DNA of 64,000 nt from Desmodus rotundus (Eukaryota > Chordata > Mammalia > Chiroptera > Phyllostomidae), in NCBI RefSeq assembly GCF_022682495.2, contig NC_071392.1:88862797-88926796 (forward strand), read 5' to 3'. Made by a program: the position numbers and the translations under genes. Within the stretch, counting starts at the first letter, position 1; the number at the start of each line of letters is the position of its first letter. A model generated the notes under the pieces. The model ran no database searches and had not been told where the DNA came from. It saw only the letters and a program-made list of their open reading frames with translations. Shown here one piece after another: positions 1 to 11,794 of the stretch.

Positions 1-1184
1 TGCAGAACAGGCAGAGTCCGGAAGACGGAATTGGAGGCCACAGTCACCGTATCCCAGGGGTAGTGCCACTAGTGCACTTCCTGGTGCAAAGCAGCCATCC
101 CTGCCAAGAGCCAGCGTGAGTGACCTTCACATCTTCGATGTCCCTTTCTAAGTAAGACAGGAACACATTGAACGACTTCAGGGCTCCGTTTTGCTGGAAG
201 GAGACCTCAGACTCGAGTCCAAGGTGAAAAACCTCTAAGGAAGAGGATTTCCCACCTTGCCTCCCAGAGGACATTTTTACAGCAGGCAGGGGGGTGAGTT
301 TGTCCAGGGAGCTCAGCAGGTTTCTCCTCCATGGCTCTGGGCACGCATGGCCCACGGGGCAGAGTGTTCCCTTCTAAGGTGTGAAGTCTTTTAGGGAAAA
401 CGAATTAATAAAAAATGTTGCAAACAACCATGGGAGGAAAAGAAGAAACATGGTGGGTTTCTGCGTCTTAGACTCTCAGCCCTTCGTGGAACTCATTCAG
501 CTGCCAGCAGCACTGACCATTTCCGCTGCGGGTCTGAATGCCCGGGCTGGATCCCAGCTGGAGGAGGGTTTTGGACCCGTGGGCAGAGGTGCCTTTCGCA
601 GGCTGCTTTTCATCGCCAGCTGAAACAGGAGGCTTTGGGTTTGGATGGGAGCCCAAAGGAACAAGAGTAGAATTCTTTCTCCTTTTCCTCTTAGAGCAGT
701 TCTCAAGAAGGAACAGTATTCCTTCTCTTTCACTACGTTTCTTGAATCCTCATACCTTAGGGTACAACTGAAAGATACCCTGAAAATATATGAAGATAAT
801 CTGATTAAAAGCTTTAAAAAAGAAAAGGAAATACTTATGTGTAAGTCCATGAGCACTTATGGATGAAAGAGAATACTTTTGACTTGATTCCAAAGAGTCA
901 AAGTATAGAAATGGCTCGCAAGTTTAGGTGACTTCATTATAAAATTTGGTGGTGGTAAAAAAAAAAATTGTTTTGAAAATGAAAAATCTCGCCTATCAAT
1001 TTCCTGGAGAACGGGATTTTGAAAATTCAGTGGGTGAAAGCAAGCCCTTTGTGAAGCGCTAACCGTAACAGGGGACAGTTGGTGAATTTGCGGGGGTTGT
1101 CAAGTAAATAACAGTGTTTTCACAGTTTGTGCCATTTTTCTAATGCCCACCAAGTTTTAGACCCTCTTGGATACAACTGATTGT

Positions 1185-1197
1185 GGGGGGGGGGGGG
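1185..1197. repeat. Homopolymeric G tract (13 G)
   Basis: Thirteen consecutive G on the + strand in an otherwise AT-rich setting. Long enough to vary in length and to cause sequencing errors. Confidence 0.9.
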
Positions 1198-2729
1198 TTA
1201 TTTATGTGTGTTGTTAAATATTCTTATTCCCCATGATTCAGCAGGAATGAAAACTCTGAATAATGTGAAGTTTACAAAACTAACACTCTATCATTTCCTG
1301 CATGTTAGCTCCATGATTTCAGCTGAAAGTGCGTTTCCTTCCTTTCATGAACCTAAAAGGACTCAGTCTGATACATTGTCCAGAGGATTTTGCTTTTAAA
1401 TTACCCACATTTTCAACCTCCCTCTCGGCAGGTCCACTCACCAACCTCCATGGTGCCCTTGGGCACTTCCCCATGTCCACGGCGCGTATGGACCTGCCCT
1501 GACCGGCAGGTTCTCCGCCCCCCTTTCTCTGTGCTCATTGCCAACAGGCAGCTCTGGTCTCAGCTCCGGACTCACTCTGGGCACCCCTGGCCCGAGGAAC
1601 TTCACTCTCCTAAACAACCAAGCCTGCTGGGTTTGGGGCTGACCTCAAATCTTTTTAATCAGCCCATTTTATAGATCAGCCTGGCTTTGAACTCATTCAC
1701 ATATTTCTACTTCCATCAACTGCAATTGATTGTAATAGTGGTTTATTTAGATAAGTGGTATTTAACTTTTTTTCTCTAATTAAAACCAAATCCCAAGGAA
1801 GTGGAAATGATTAGGGCCTACTGAGCTCTCTGTACGCCATCCCTTGCTTGGCATTTTAAATGTATTATCTCTGTTCCCATGAGCCCTGGGCACGTCATAT
1901 AGCAAAATGTTTAGCTCAGCCTGAAGGTGTTCTCCACTGAACTCTTACAAGTGATGAGTCCTCTAAATATAACACGACTTCTAATCTATTCCAGTTCCAT
2001 AAGGCAGATTCTCAATTACATTGAATTATTAGCAGTAAATTTTAACAAGTCTATATTCTGGATGAATGAAGTAAGATCAAGTGTCTTGATAATTAATAAT
2101 GTAACTCATTCTCATGCACTGACCCTAATCCTCCTGAAATAGGGGCACATTTACTGGAAACCTGCTTCGTACGAGGGAAGAAGTAGGTCGGCAGCGAGGA
2201 AGGCCAACGTAGGCCAGAGGAGGTCTGGAGCAAAGCAGAGGTTTTACTGCTTTGTGTTGTGGGCCCAGACACAAAGGGAGCTCGGGACAGAGCCCGCTGA
2301 ATGAACCCTGGGTGTGACCCAGTCTCTCTGAAGGTGCTAGTGGTGGAGCTGCTTTTAAAGCCCCAGCCAAGGGTGGTGTGGTTGATAGGGGTAGGTCACA
2401 TCTAATCCTGGGGCAGGAGTTTGAAAAGCATTTGTCATCAGTGAATCTCAAGTCTGAAAATTCAAGAAGCCCTATGAACCTCAAGCATGACAAAAATAAA
2501 AACCACTTAAAAATATATAATTAAAATCAGAAGACAAGATTTTAAAAATATCCCAATTTTAGAAAATTGTCCCTGAAATAATATAATTGATCTTTACAAG
2601 AAATATTGGGTTGCTTTTCAAGTGGCAAAACTAGATTGCTTTGGAAAATTAGTAGTGGACAAAATCCTTTAGGATTCAGATCAGTTTGAAGAAAGAAGCT
2701 TTTCTTTCTTTAGTTTCTAATATGAAAAA

Positions 2730-3768
2730 ACAGGGAAATATACAAATGGGCCAAATATGTTAACTGACACTTCACCAAAGAAGACATACAGATGGCAAAT
2801 AAGCCTATGAAAAGATGCTCCGCAGCATATGGGAACAGGGAAATGCAAATTAAAGCAACAGTGAGAAGTCACACACGCCTGTTAGAATGGCCCAGATGCA
2901 GAATACCGACACCACCAAACGCTGGCGAGGATGAGGAGCAGGAGGGACTCCCCTCGTTTATTGCTGGTGGGAATGCGAAATGGTGCAGCCACTGTGGAAG
3001 GCAATTTGGGGATTTCTTACAAAACTAAGCACACTCTCACCGTGTGATCCAGCATCATGCTGCTTGTCATTTACCCAAAGGAGTTGAAACTTCATGTCCA
3101 CACAAAAATCTACACATGGATGTTTACAGCAGCTTTATTCATAATTGCCAAATCCCAGAAGCAACCAAGATATCCTTCCATAGTTGAATGGGTAAATAAA
3201 CTCTTATATAACCAGGCGCTGGACTGTTACTCAGTGTTAAAAAGAAATGAGGTATCAAGCCATGAGAAGACATAGAGGAAACTTAAATGCATATTATTAA
3301 GGGAAAGAAGCTAATCTCAAAAGGCTACAGACTATGTGATTGCAACTATATGACGTTTTAGAAAAGGCAGTACTGTGGAGATAGTAAAAATAAAAATCCA
3401 TGATTGCCAGGGGCTGGGGGGAGGGGAAGGGGGGTCGGGAAGGGGACCACAGGGTTTTTAGGGCAGTGGAAATGCTTTGTATGATACCGTAATGATGGAC
3501 ACATGTCATCGTACGCCATACATCTGCCCAAACCCACAGACTGCACAGCCCCAAGCGTGAACCCTACCTTAAACGAGGGACTCTGGGTGGTGATGATGTG
3601 TCACTGTAGGTTTGTAGGTTGTGACAAATGTACCACTCTAGTGAGGGATGCAGACGATGGGGGAGACTGTGCGTGTAGGGGGCAGGAGGTCTGTGGGGAG
3701 TCTGTACCGTCTGCTCAGTTTTGCTATGAACCTAAAACTGCTCTAAAACAAGTGTCTTTAAAAAGAGA
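2730..3768 (+). mobile_element. L1 (L1MA/MB-like) 3' end: ORF2 C-terminus plus 3' UTR
   Basis: Sense-oriented, 5'-truncated old LINE-1. The order of landmarks matches the end of L1 ORF2 and the 3' UTR: a 'CACTTCACCAAAGAAGAC' block, 'GGAAATGCAAATTAAA', 'ATTGCTGGTGGGAATGCGAAA', 'TTTACCCAAAGGAGTTGAAA', 'GCAGCTTTATTCATAATTGCC', a G-rich stretch near 3410-3440, and a final 'CCTAAAACTGCTCTAAAA'. The ORF2 frame is broken by several substitutions and indels. The subfamily is a memory-based guess. Confidence 0.85.
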
Positions 3769-4272
3769 ATGAGGAGGGTTTTTGTCCATTTGCCAACATT
3801 TTATTGTCTTCCCAGCTTTTTCCCTAGCTCTCACTTCTTGAGAATTTTTTAAAGATCCCCCTTCAAAGATAGGTCAACATATTAATATGTAAATAACAGT
3901 GTCTCCCTGCTTTTTGGTTAAAGGAGATCTTCCAAGAACTCTTTATAAACTTTAACATTACCAAGGTTTATGTTAATATTCAAAAGTTCAGAGCGGCCGA
4001 GTACAAACATGCTTCCTTTAGACCTGTACACATGACTTACCACTTGCCCCTGCACTAGCTAATGCTACTTCCTTCCCGTCAGCCAGAAAGATGGGTCAAG
4101 TATACCTTAAAGGAAGGTCACCAGCTCAAGCCTCTGTGTGAATCATTCTCTCTGCCCACTTCGTGACACCAACCTACTCTTTTAAGTCTTCTATTCCTTT
4201 CCACCCTGCCCTGTGGCCAGCAGCACAGCCAGCTCTGTTCTAAACTAACTTTGGCTTTTGTGGGGTTTTGCA

Positions 4273-4562
4273 TTTTTTTATTGTTGTTCAAGGACAGTTT
4301 TCTGCCCTTTCCCCCCACCCCTCCCCGCCACCCCACCTCCCTCCCCTGTTCCCACCCCTCCTTGTTGTTGTCCATGTGTCCTTTATAATTGTCCCTGTAA
4401 ACCCTTCACCCTTTTCCCCCATTACCCCCTCCCCTCTCCCCTCTGGTCACTGTCAGCCTGTTCTCAACTTCAGTGTCTTTGGTTATATTTTGCTTGCTTG
4501 TTTGTCCAGGTGGTGAAAAACAAATACCAAATGATCTCACCTTTAACAGGAACCTAATTAAC
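4273..4562 (-). mobile_element. Short bat L1 insertion with inverted 5' segment
   Basis: 4273-4505 is the antisense 3' end of a bat-type L1: poly-T, 'ATTGTTGTTCAAGGACAG', a long C-rich tract, and 'GGTTATATTTTGCTTGCTTG'. At about 4505 the orientation flips: 4506-4562 reads the L1 3' UTR in sense ('GGTGAAAAACAAATACC', 'GATCTCACCTTTAAC', 'GGAACCTAATTAAC'), a block that normally lies just 5' of the GCAAGCAAAATATAACC motif. This is the layout left by twin priming. The flanks share a TAACTTTGG word on both sides (about 4246 and 4559), which may be part of a target duplication, though not a clean one. Confidence 0.75.
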
Positions 4563-4749
4563 TTTGGGGGGTTTTTTAAGAAAAAAATCTATATTTGTTA
4601 AAGTTGTTCTCAGTGAAAGAAGAAAAACTACTATAATTCAGAATAGCAGAGCAGGAATACTTTGAATTCCAATTTCAACATGACTGAAAACAAAATCAGA
4701 CACTCAGTCTCGTGGCACTCAGTGTCTTTATAAATTGCTTTATTATATA

Positions 4750-4845
4750 AAACGTATTATTCATGGGATTGTGAGGATCAAATGAACTGATTTATGGAAA
4801 AATACTTTGAAAAGCATTAATGTTATACAAATACAAATTATTAGG
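4750..4845 (+). mobile_element. MIR fragment, sense (diverged)
   Basis: The 3' part of a MIR is suggested by 'GGGATTGTGAGGATCAAATG' followed by an AAAAATACTTTGAAAAGCAT block, the typical MIR end phrase. Confidence 0.55.
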
Positions 4846-6028
4846 AAGGTCATTCATCACTCAGTCACGTGACCTGGAGTGGAGGGTCTCCCTAGTGAGA
4901 GGCCATTCAAAAGCCCCCAGGAGCCCTGCTCGGAACCCCTGCCCACGTTAGCAGCGTTGCCATAACTGACGGCGGAGAGCTGTGTCTGCCCCCGCTGCCG
5001 TGAGCGCCGGCCCACGTCTCTGTAGAGCAGTGACGGGCATTGTCTGGGAGGTTCCAAGTTCAGCCAGACCGTGGACCCCAGAACTATAGGGTGTCACGGC
5101 CGGCCGGCTGCTGTGGTCCTAGTTGGGCCAGCACTCGAACACACCCTCAGGATCAAACCAGGACGGGTTCTGAAGCATCCTCACGGCGTTAGTATTGAAA
5201 TCTTTAGGAAATCATGTTCAAGTCCTTGAATATTTCCAGAGTTCCAAGAAATAGACAGCGACTGCTCTGTTCTAGAAGCCTCATCTGTAATGTTCCCCTT
5301 ATCCCAAGTGATTAACAGACCCTCCGCCCCGCCCGCCCCCAAGGATGACAACTCCAGGGCAGATGGATTAGTTCAGGTTTTTTCTCATGTTACCCTGAAC
5401 GTACGCAAATACCTGCACAAGTCCATTGCCAGTGGCTTCTTAGTTCCCAAAGTCAGAGGTTGATGGGGTTGTAAGTAAAATGCTTCCTGAAACTTCACTG
5501 TTGTAGTAGTCTAATGTAAATTCCCTTTAAGTAGGTGTCTTTAGCCTGTTGCTTTTAAAAATTCCTTAATAAATGCCTCTTATTATGGAATCTTGTAAAT
5601 TCAGTTAAAAATATAAATTAAGTCCTATAAATCAAATTAAAACAGTAGACTGAGTTATAAAGTTCAAGCCTATTTGTAAGCCCCCCTTTCCTATTAAGTG
5701 AAAGAAATGTTATCTGGTGTGACTTGGTATGGTGCCCTACAGAACCCTAAGCTACGTGTGGTTATTAGAACACTTCATAAGTTCTTTAAAAATATCAAGG
5801 ACTATTTCAAGCAGTTTTATTTCTATGACTATAATGAATTTGTCATTGTTCAGCTTTTCAGCTTTCGCCCCAACATTCAAATGTCATTGGGTCACTTATT
5901 TCACCAATTCTTCAATTACTCTTAAATTGTTAAGAGTTCGTGAAGCTCTTTTTGTCTGAGAATGAAAGAATCTCGTGGCTGAAGTGATAGTCCATTGTAC
6001 TAAGCTGACGTGTTACTGAGAACTTCCT

Positions 6029-6225
6029 TTATGCCAGGCCCTGAGCTGAGTGTATGCACTATGTCTTCCCTCATTTATCATCACAACAGCTTTGAGATGC
6101 AGGTATTAGTACTCTAGTTTTTGAAAATGAAGAAACTGAGACGTCTAGAGGTTAAGTTTATTATCCGAAGTCACGTGGGTGGTAAGGGACAGACTGCAGT
6201 CGGAAGCTGGGGCCCTGATTCCAGG
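6029..6225 (-). mobile_element. MIR fragment, antisense
   Basis: Antisense MIR signature: 'TTATGCCAGGCCCTGAGCTG', 'CTCATTTATCATCACAACAG', 'GAAAATGAAGAAACTGAGAC', then 'GTCACGTGGGTGGTAAGGGA' and a degraded CCTGATTCCAGG end. Confidence 0.75.
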
Positions 6226-7787
6226 CCCACTGTTTTCTCCACCACGTCCGCCCCAGCCTGGCGTTCTTTCACGGCACTGCGGCGGGCGGGAGCTGGGTGG
6301 GAGCCAGGCGGGAGCCGGCTGCACTTGCTGAAGCGCGGCAGGCAGCTCGCCCTGGGTCCAGATGTTTCTGACAACTGCGAGTTCCTCTCATCCTGCACCT
6401 TCATCTCCATTCGAGACCGGAAATGTCTGCACGCAGACAGAGTGGGCGTCTGGCTCCGGATTCAAATCCCTGTGCCTGGAGACACTCGGAGGCATCCACG
6501 CCCCTTCAGCATTCCCAGCTCCGAGGAGGCAAGTCAGGGCACCTCGTCCAAAGCTGATGGAGTCCATCCTCTCCTGTTTCCTTCCCAAAATCCTAGTGGA
6601 CCCTGACGCTGATACGCTCAGGGAGCAGGGATGACACGTGGTCACAGTCCCACCCAGCAGAGACTGTCCCCGCAACGCTCCAGAGAGCGGGTTGAAATGA
6701 TCAGCACTCTAAATAACGTGAAGTTTACAAAAACGACACTATCTTTTCTCACATATCACCTTCATGATTTCAGTGGAAGCGCTATACACTTTTTTCTTTC
6801 ATGAATCTAAGAGGAACTGATACAATGAATTGTTGTGCGTATTTTGCTTCATCCTATCTGCATGGCACCCTTCCCCCGGTCGCCGTCCTGTGTACAGTGG
6901 CAAGTCCGTGATTCCACAGGGAGTAGCCAGGCCCTCCTGCCAGCCCATCTCTCTTCCTCGGTCATACATCCCACCGTGGTGGCCGAGCAAGGGCCTGAGT
7001 CCCAAAAGTTCTGAGTAGTTTTCCCTTCTTCCTTCATCTTTCTTCCCAGAGCGCTCTCTGTGAGGCTGAGGAAACACACACAGAAACAGAGCCAGAGGTG
7101 AATGGGACCTTTCTACCTATAGCTCGCAGGTAACAAGATACCTCTCTGTGTTTACGCCGCCACCCACATACCATAGCCTTGATCTTGTGCTAATAGTGGA
7201 GAATGCAACCTTTCTCTACAAACGCGTAACGTGACAGATGAAACGGGACATGCAGAGCCTGGCCACATAAATTCTTCTGATGTGAGAGAACACTCGAGAG
7301 TGCTTCCTAACAAAGGAAGTGATCTGCAGGGTAAGTACAGGCCATGCCCCGTGAGTTTCCTGACTGATGAGATTCATGCTTCGAATTACTGACTGGCGGC
7401 GGCTGCAGGACCGCAGAGCCTCTGCTTTGGCCCAGAGACAGCACTGAGCAATGTCCCTCCGATGACTGAAACTCAAGTAGCCCTCACAAAGCATGGAAAT
7501 CACCAGAACAACGACCTGACACATTTGGTCAGCCGCAGCTGCCCACTCACACCGTCGAGTGTCTGTCAGAGGGGAGTCCAGTCTTTGGGAGCACGTGGCC
7601 TCGGTGCCACCCGGCACCTTCACGCCCACGACACAGTGGTGCTCCGGTCACAGCACGTGCTCTCTGTCCTCTCGCCAGAGGACAGAGCAGAAATTATGGC
7701 ACAAATGAAATATGTGTTTTCCAGACAAGAATAAAAGAATTCACCAGCTAGGACGTAGCCAGCCGGCATCCGAGAACACCGGGGAGG

Positions 7788-8048
7788 TGTCTTAGTCCGT
7801 TCCAGCCTCTGTGACAAAATGTCAGAGGCTGGGTGGCCCTGAACAGCAGACATTTCCTTCCCACAGCTCCGGAGGCTGGAAGTCCCAGATTCGGGCATCA
7901 GTGCCTGGCGAGGGCTCTCTTCTGGGCCACAGACACATTAGGTCCTCACCTAGTCACCTCCCAAAAGTCCCCTTCTGACACTGTCACTCTGCGGGTCAGG
8001 ATTCCAACATGTGAATGTGGGGAGGACACAAGACAGCCGCCCGTCACA
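7788..8048 (-). mobile_element. MaLR (MLT1-like) solo LTR fragment, antisense
   Basis: Antisense copy of a mammalian-apparent LTR retrotransposon terminus. It opens with TGTCTTAGTCCGTTCCAGC, passes through a 'GACAAAATGTCAGAGGCTGG' block and 'CAGCTCCGGAGGCTGGAAGT', and ends with 'TCCAACATGTGAATGTGGG' and a GACACAAGACA motif. About 260 bp, so internally shortened relative to a full LTR. No internal retroviral genes adjoin it. Confidence 0.75.
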
Positions 8049-8238
8049 GTAGGAACCCCACTTTACAAAACAAGCCACATGAGTACAGAGCTGGCCTGCC
8101 CAGTTTCTCCCCTTCCGATATCTGACCCCCCTCACCCCAGTGTGTGCGTGCCCACACACACTCATGCACACACACTCATGCACACATACTGCCGGGTTCC
8201 TCACTGCCATTACTTTGGAGGGAATACGTGACATTTTT

Positions 8239-8503
8239 AAATTAACCTTGTAGAGCTTGGTTTTGCATCATCCTACAAAGTGAAGAGTCGCCAGTTCGAT
8301 TCCCAATCAGGGCACATGCCTGGGTTGCGGGTTTGGTCCCTGGTCAGGGTGCGTATAAAAAGGCAACCAACCGGTGTTTCTCACATTGACATTTTCTCCC
8401 TCTCTTTCTCCCTCCCTTCCCCTCTCTCTCAAAATTAATAAATAAAATCTTTAAAAACATTTAATAAATAAATAAATAAATAATAAAATTAGCCTTGTAG
8501 AGC
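8239..8503 (+). mobile_element. Ves SINE, 5'-truncated, with target site duplication
   Basis: tRNA-derived bat SINE body at 8257-8485, beginning just upstream of the 'TCGCCAGTTCGATTCCC' B-box region, so the A-box part is lost. The middle part has 'GGTTTGGTCCCTGGTCAGGG' and 'GCGTATAAAAAGGCAACC', a subfamily form different from most other copies here. A CT-rich stretch and an (AATA)n tail follow. Near-identical 18-bp target duplications flank it at 8239-8256 and 8486-8503 (AAATTAACCTTGTAGAGC, one mismatch). Confidence 0.88.
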
Positions 8504-9169
8504 ATCTGTGGGCTCAGAAGGAAGAAACTGGGAGAATAAGAGTAGTCAGGAAGTGCACTTAGAGAGTAGCCGCTTGCGACCCAAAAGTGAGTTTGAGCTG
8601 GATGTTTGTCTCCTTTCTTTCCTGAGGCCTGGTATTCCATCAGCATCGTCGGAGTTAGCGGGAGCGGGTCTGGGAGGAGGGTGTGACCCTGAGTGTGGAA
8701 TGAGTGGTGGAGGCCGAGTCCTCACGGAGCCACGTGTGAGGTAGGAGTGAGGGCGGCATTGGACGAGCTGCGAGGAGATGGTCACAGGGAGTTCCGTGAG
8801 GACAGATTGTTGAGGGGCTTCTTCAAGGAGGCTGGCAGGGCCTCCCAGGAGGGGAGGTGGTCAGAGCTGCCTTTCTTCTTCCATGATCTGCCGGAGGCCC
8901 GCCCTGCGCCGGCAGTGAGAGAGGAAGCTTACTCTCCCTCACTCCTGCTGCTGCCAAGACCGGAATTCCGGCTTCTTGTAACAGTGCTCTGATTCAGTTA
9001 CATCACCAAACAAATAACCTTTAGTTGTGGATTCTTGTTGGACTATTATACTGTAGGAAAATATATTCTGAGTTCCTAAAGTCAATGTGTACTATTATAA
9101 TGACTATGGATCATTCCGTACACAGTACTGGCATTTATAGCATAAGCATTTTTCCTTGAAACCCCTTGC

Positions 9170-9400
9170 TCTTCGTACCCATCATTAAAAAAGACTACTT
9201 AATGTTCCATCCAGTGGATTTACCAACATTTATTTAACCCAAATGTTGCACAGGAGGGAGGTAGCAATTGCTCTTCCTGCCCTTGAAGTTATTTCCGACG
9301 TTTCATTGTAGATGATAGTAGCCCAGTGAACGTTTTTGTAAGCGGCGTTTCAGTATTTCCCATGGCTCACTTGGGCCGGATTGCCATATGTGGGGAGGGT
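9170..9400 (-). mobile_element. L1M-type fragment, antisense (diverged)
   Basis: Resembles antisense L1 near the ORF2 end: 'TAATGTTCCATCCAGTGGAT', 'CAACATTTATTTAACCCAAA', a CCAGTGAACGTTTTTGTAAG block and 'GGCCGGATTGCCATATG'. Strongly diverged, so the family is uncertain and the ends are approximate. Confidence 0.5.
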
Positions 9401-11189
9401 GAGCTGGAGGGGAAGAGCGCTGACGGCTTCTCACACGTGGAGCCAACCTGCTTCCCCAGACGCAGGGCCCACGAGCCACCCGGCGAGGAGCCGGTTCTCA
9501 GAGCACCGCCAACAGCATTTCCTCTTTTTCTTTTCTTTGTCATTGTGAATGAGCCAGAAATGATTCCCTGTCATTTAGCTCTCACTTCTCCAACTACTGA
9601 AGAACAAAGAATCCAGAAGGTCTGGCAAGATGGACGTGTCGCTGAGAAAGTCCCCTCAAGGGCTGCCAAGAGCCCACACTGCACAGGTCCCATTTGTAAC
9701 AGTAACGAACCTTCCAGGTTCAAGAGTTCAGGTTGCTGGCATCCCCGAGTGGACAGGGGGTTGCCGGCGTCCCCGAGTGGACAAGAAGGGGGATTCTGGC
9801 CCTGACAAAGTCCACCAGAGACTGTGCGAAAGCGAACTTTTAGGGGTCCATCGGGGAGGTTCTGTCAAAACGCAACCCATGTGCATTCTCTGCTTAACAG
9901 GGAATTACACTCGGGAAATCTGTCCTTGGAGAAATACTAATGTGATAGAAACACACTGCGATGGTCCAGCCTCCAGTGCTGTGCCCCTGACACTGACACC
10001 AGCTAGTACTGACAGTGAACTGCAATCCAGAAATCAAAGGGGGTGATGCACAGTGCTCTCAATGAATAAATAAAATATAGGCAATGTAAGAAAAGGAAAT
10101 ACTTGCGTCCATAACATCCATGAAAATGAGAAGCTTAAACACCGCATTAAAAGTGCTGAAGAGTGCAAGTAAAAATAGTAGAATAAAGACTTTTTTATTC
10201 CTCCCCTCAACGCCACTGGTATCAAAAGAAGGAAATAAAGGACAAAAAGGTTTATCTTCAGTGAAACGTGGGACTAGGCATTGCAGCAAACCACAAGCTA
10301 GGGAGACCGCATGCCGCCGGATACTTTGAAGTTTGGGTCAGAATGAGAGCAGAGACAGTGAAACCGCGTTTTCTTAACTTTACTCAAAGTTCAGAATTCC
10401 TTTAGTTCCATTCTGATTTCTGTCCCCTATTTCTTGTGAAATACAGTTTTTTATCCTGTAAAAGCAGCATAGGAGATTGTAAACTGTTTGCATCTTTTGG
10501 TGCTTTTAGAATTTTTTTATAATGAACACATATTTCTTTTAAAAACCAATTTAGTCATTCTTTTTAAAATTAAAGATACTTTTTTTTCTTTTGATAAATA
10601 CGCTTTTGGGGTAAGAGGATTTTCACCTAGTATGCTAAAATTACAAAATAATTCTTTATCTTTCCTTTTTCTGCAAATATTTTCCCCCTATTGTTGTTTT
10701 CAGAGCAAATATTAAGATGTTGTCAACACCAGCCTGAACAGGAGTCTCAGACTTTTAGAGGAGGGTGACGATGTTAGAATCCAACGCCACTCTACCTCCC
10801 AGGGTGCAGCTGAGGACCAGGGCCAACTTAGCCGTTAGCCGGGTGGGCACAGTGCCCCCCATTCTGTTAGGGACCCACGAAATACATTAATTTCCTTAAA
10901 AATTACAAGGAAAACATGAACTCTTAGGTCAAAGAAACTATTTTAATATGTAACATTTGTGCATCTGTCTTCATACCAACACACTCATACAGTGGAACTT
11001 TCCATAGTTTTTCAGGCAGGAAAGGCCCATAAAGAGCCACGCCCCAGGCTCATGAAAGGCATAATGCAGCCCTGATGAGGATTCTGAGGCCCGAACAGAT
11101 TCCTGTGGCTGCTGGTGGCAGAGCCCAGACCGAAACGCAGGTCTTCAGGCTCCTGCCGTGCTGGTAGGTCTGCCGCACTGTCCTCAAGG

Positions 11190-11715
11190 GCCACTGTTCC
11201 TCAGGACGAGGCTGTCCAGGGACCCCTCTCACCTAGTCTGTGCCCCTCCCTGACCTCTCCTGCTGTCGGCCAAGTAGTGTCTTCTGTGGCCGTTGGGTTG
11301 ACCCGCCCTTACTTCACATTACTCATCTCAAACTTACTCCATCCCAGCTCAGTGGGCCTCTCTTTGTTCCAAGTTCACTGCTGTCCATCCCCAGTCCTGG
11401 TTCTCATTCCCACTCAGGCCTCATGAAGGACCCTTCCCCTTTGCCTCTGTCCTCTCAAGAGTAACCTCATCTCTAGAGGCCTTGTTCCAGTGTAGCTCTT
11501 GCAAGATGACTCCAGACTTGAGCGATGAGTGCTGTGTGTAAGAGCACTTACCATCTGCTAACAAACTGTCTTGTCTTACTTCATCTTGTGTTACCTTGTC
11601 TCCTGCATTTTAGTCTTACATCCCCAGTTATCGTGTAGGGTGCTGGATGGCACAGGCCCCGTCTTTTAAACTTACTGAGCACTTGCTCAGCACTCAGTAA
11701 ACACCCAACTGATTG
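11190..11715 (+). mobile_element. L2-like fragment, sense (possible)
   Basis: C/T-rich sequence with the phrasing of an L2 3' region ('CATTACTCATCTCAAACTTA', 'TTACATCCCCAGTTATCG', 'GCACAGGCCCCGTC', 'GCACTTGCTCAGCACTCAGT'). A second L2-type 3' end lies beyond the L1 insertion at about 13370-13480 ('CCCCAACCCCCAGCACAGTG', 'TGTTCAATAAATTTTCAATG'), so an L2-rich stretch may have been split by the L1. Old and diverged. Confidence 0.45.
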
Positions 11716-11794
11716 GCGGGCACCTCTGGCATCCCCTCCCGCCATAATGAGGTCCGGCACTACCTCCTTTAGGCCCCTGCAATTGGTGTGGTTT

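Noticed and set aside
2792..3275. Two plus-strand frames resembling an unknown protein
   Set aside because: They are broken pieces of the L1 ORF2 C-terminus within the L1M element.
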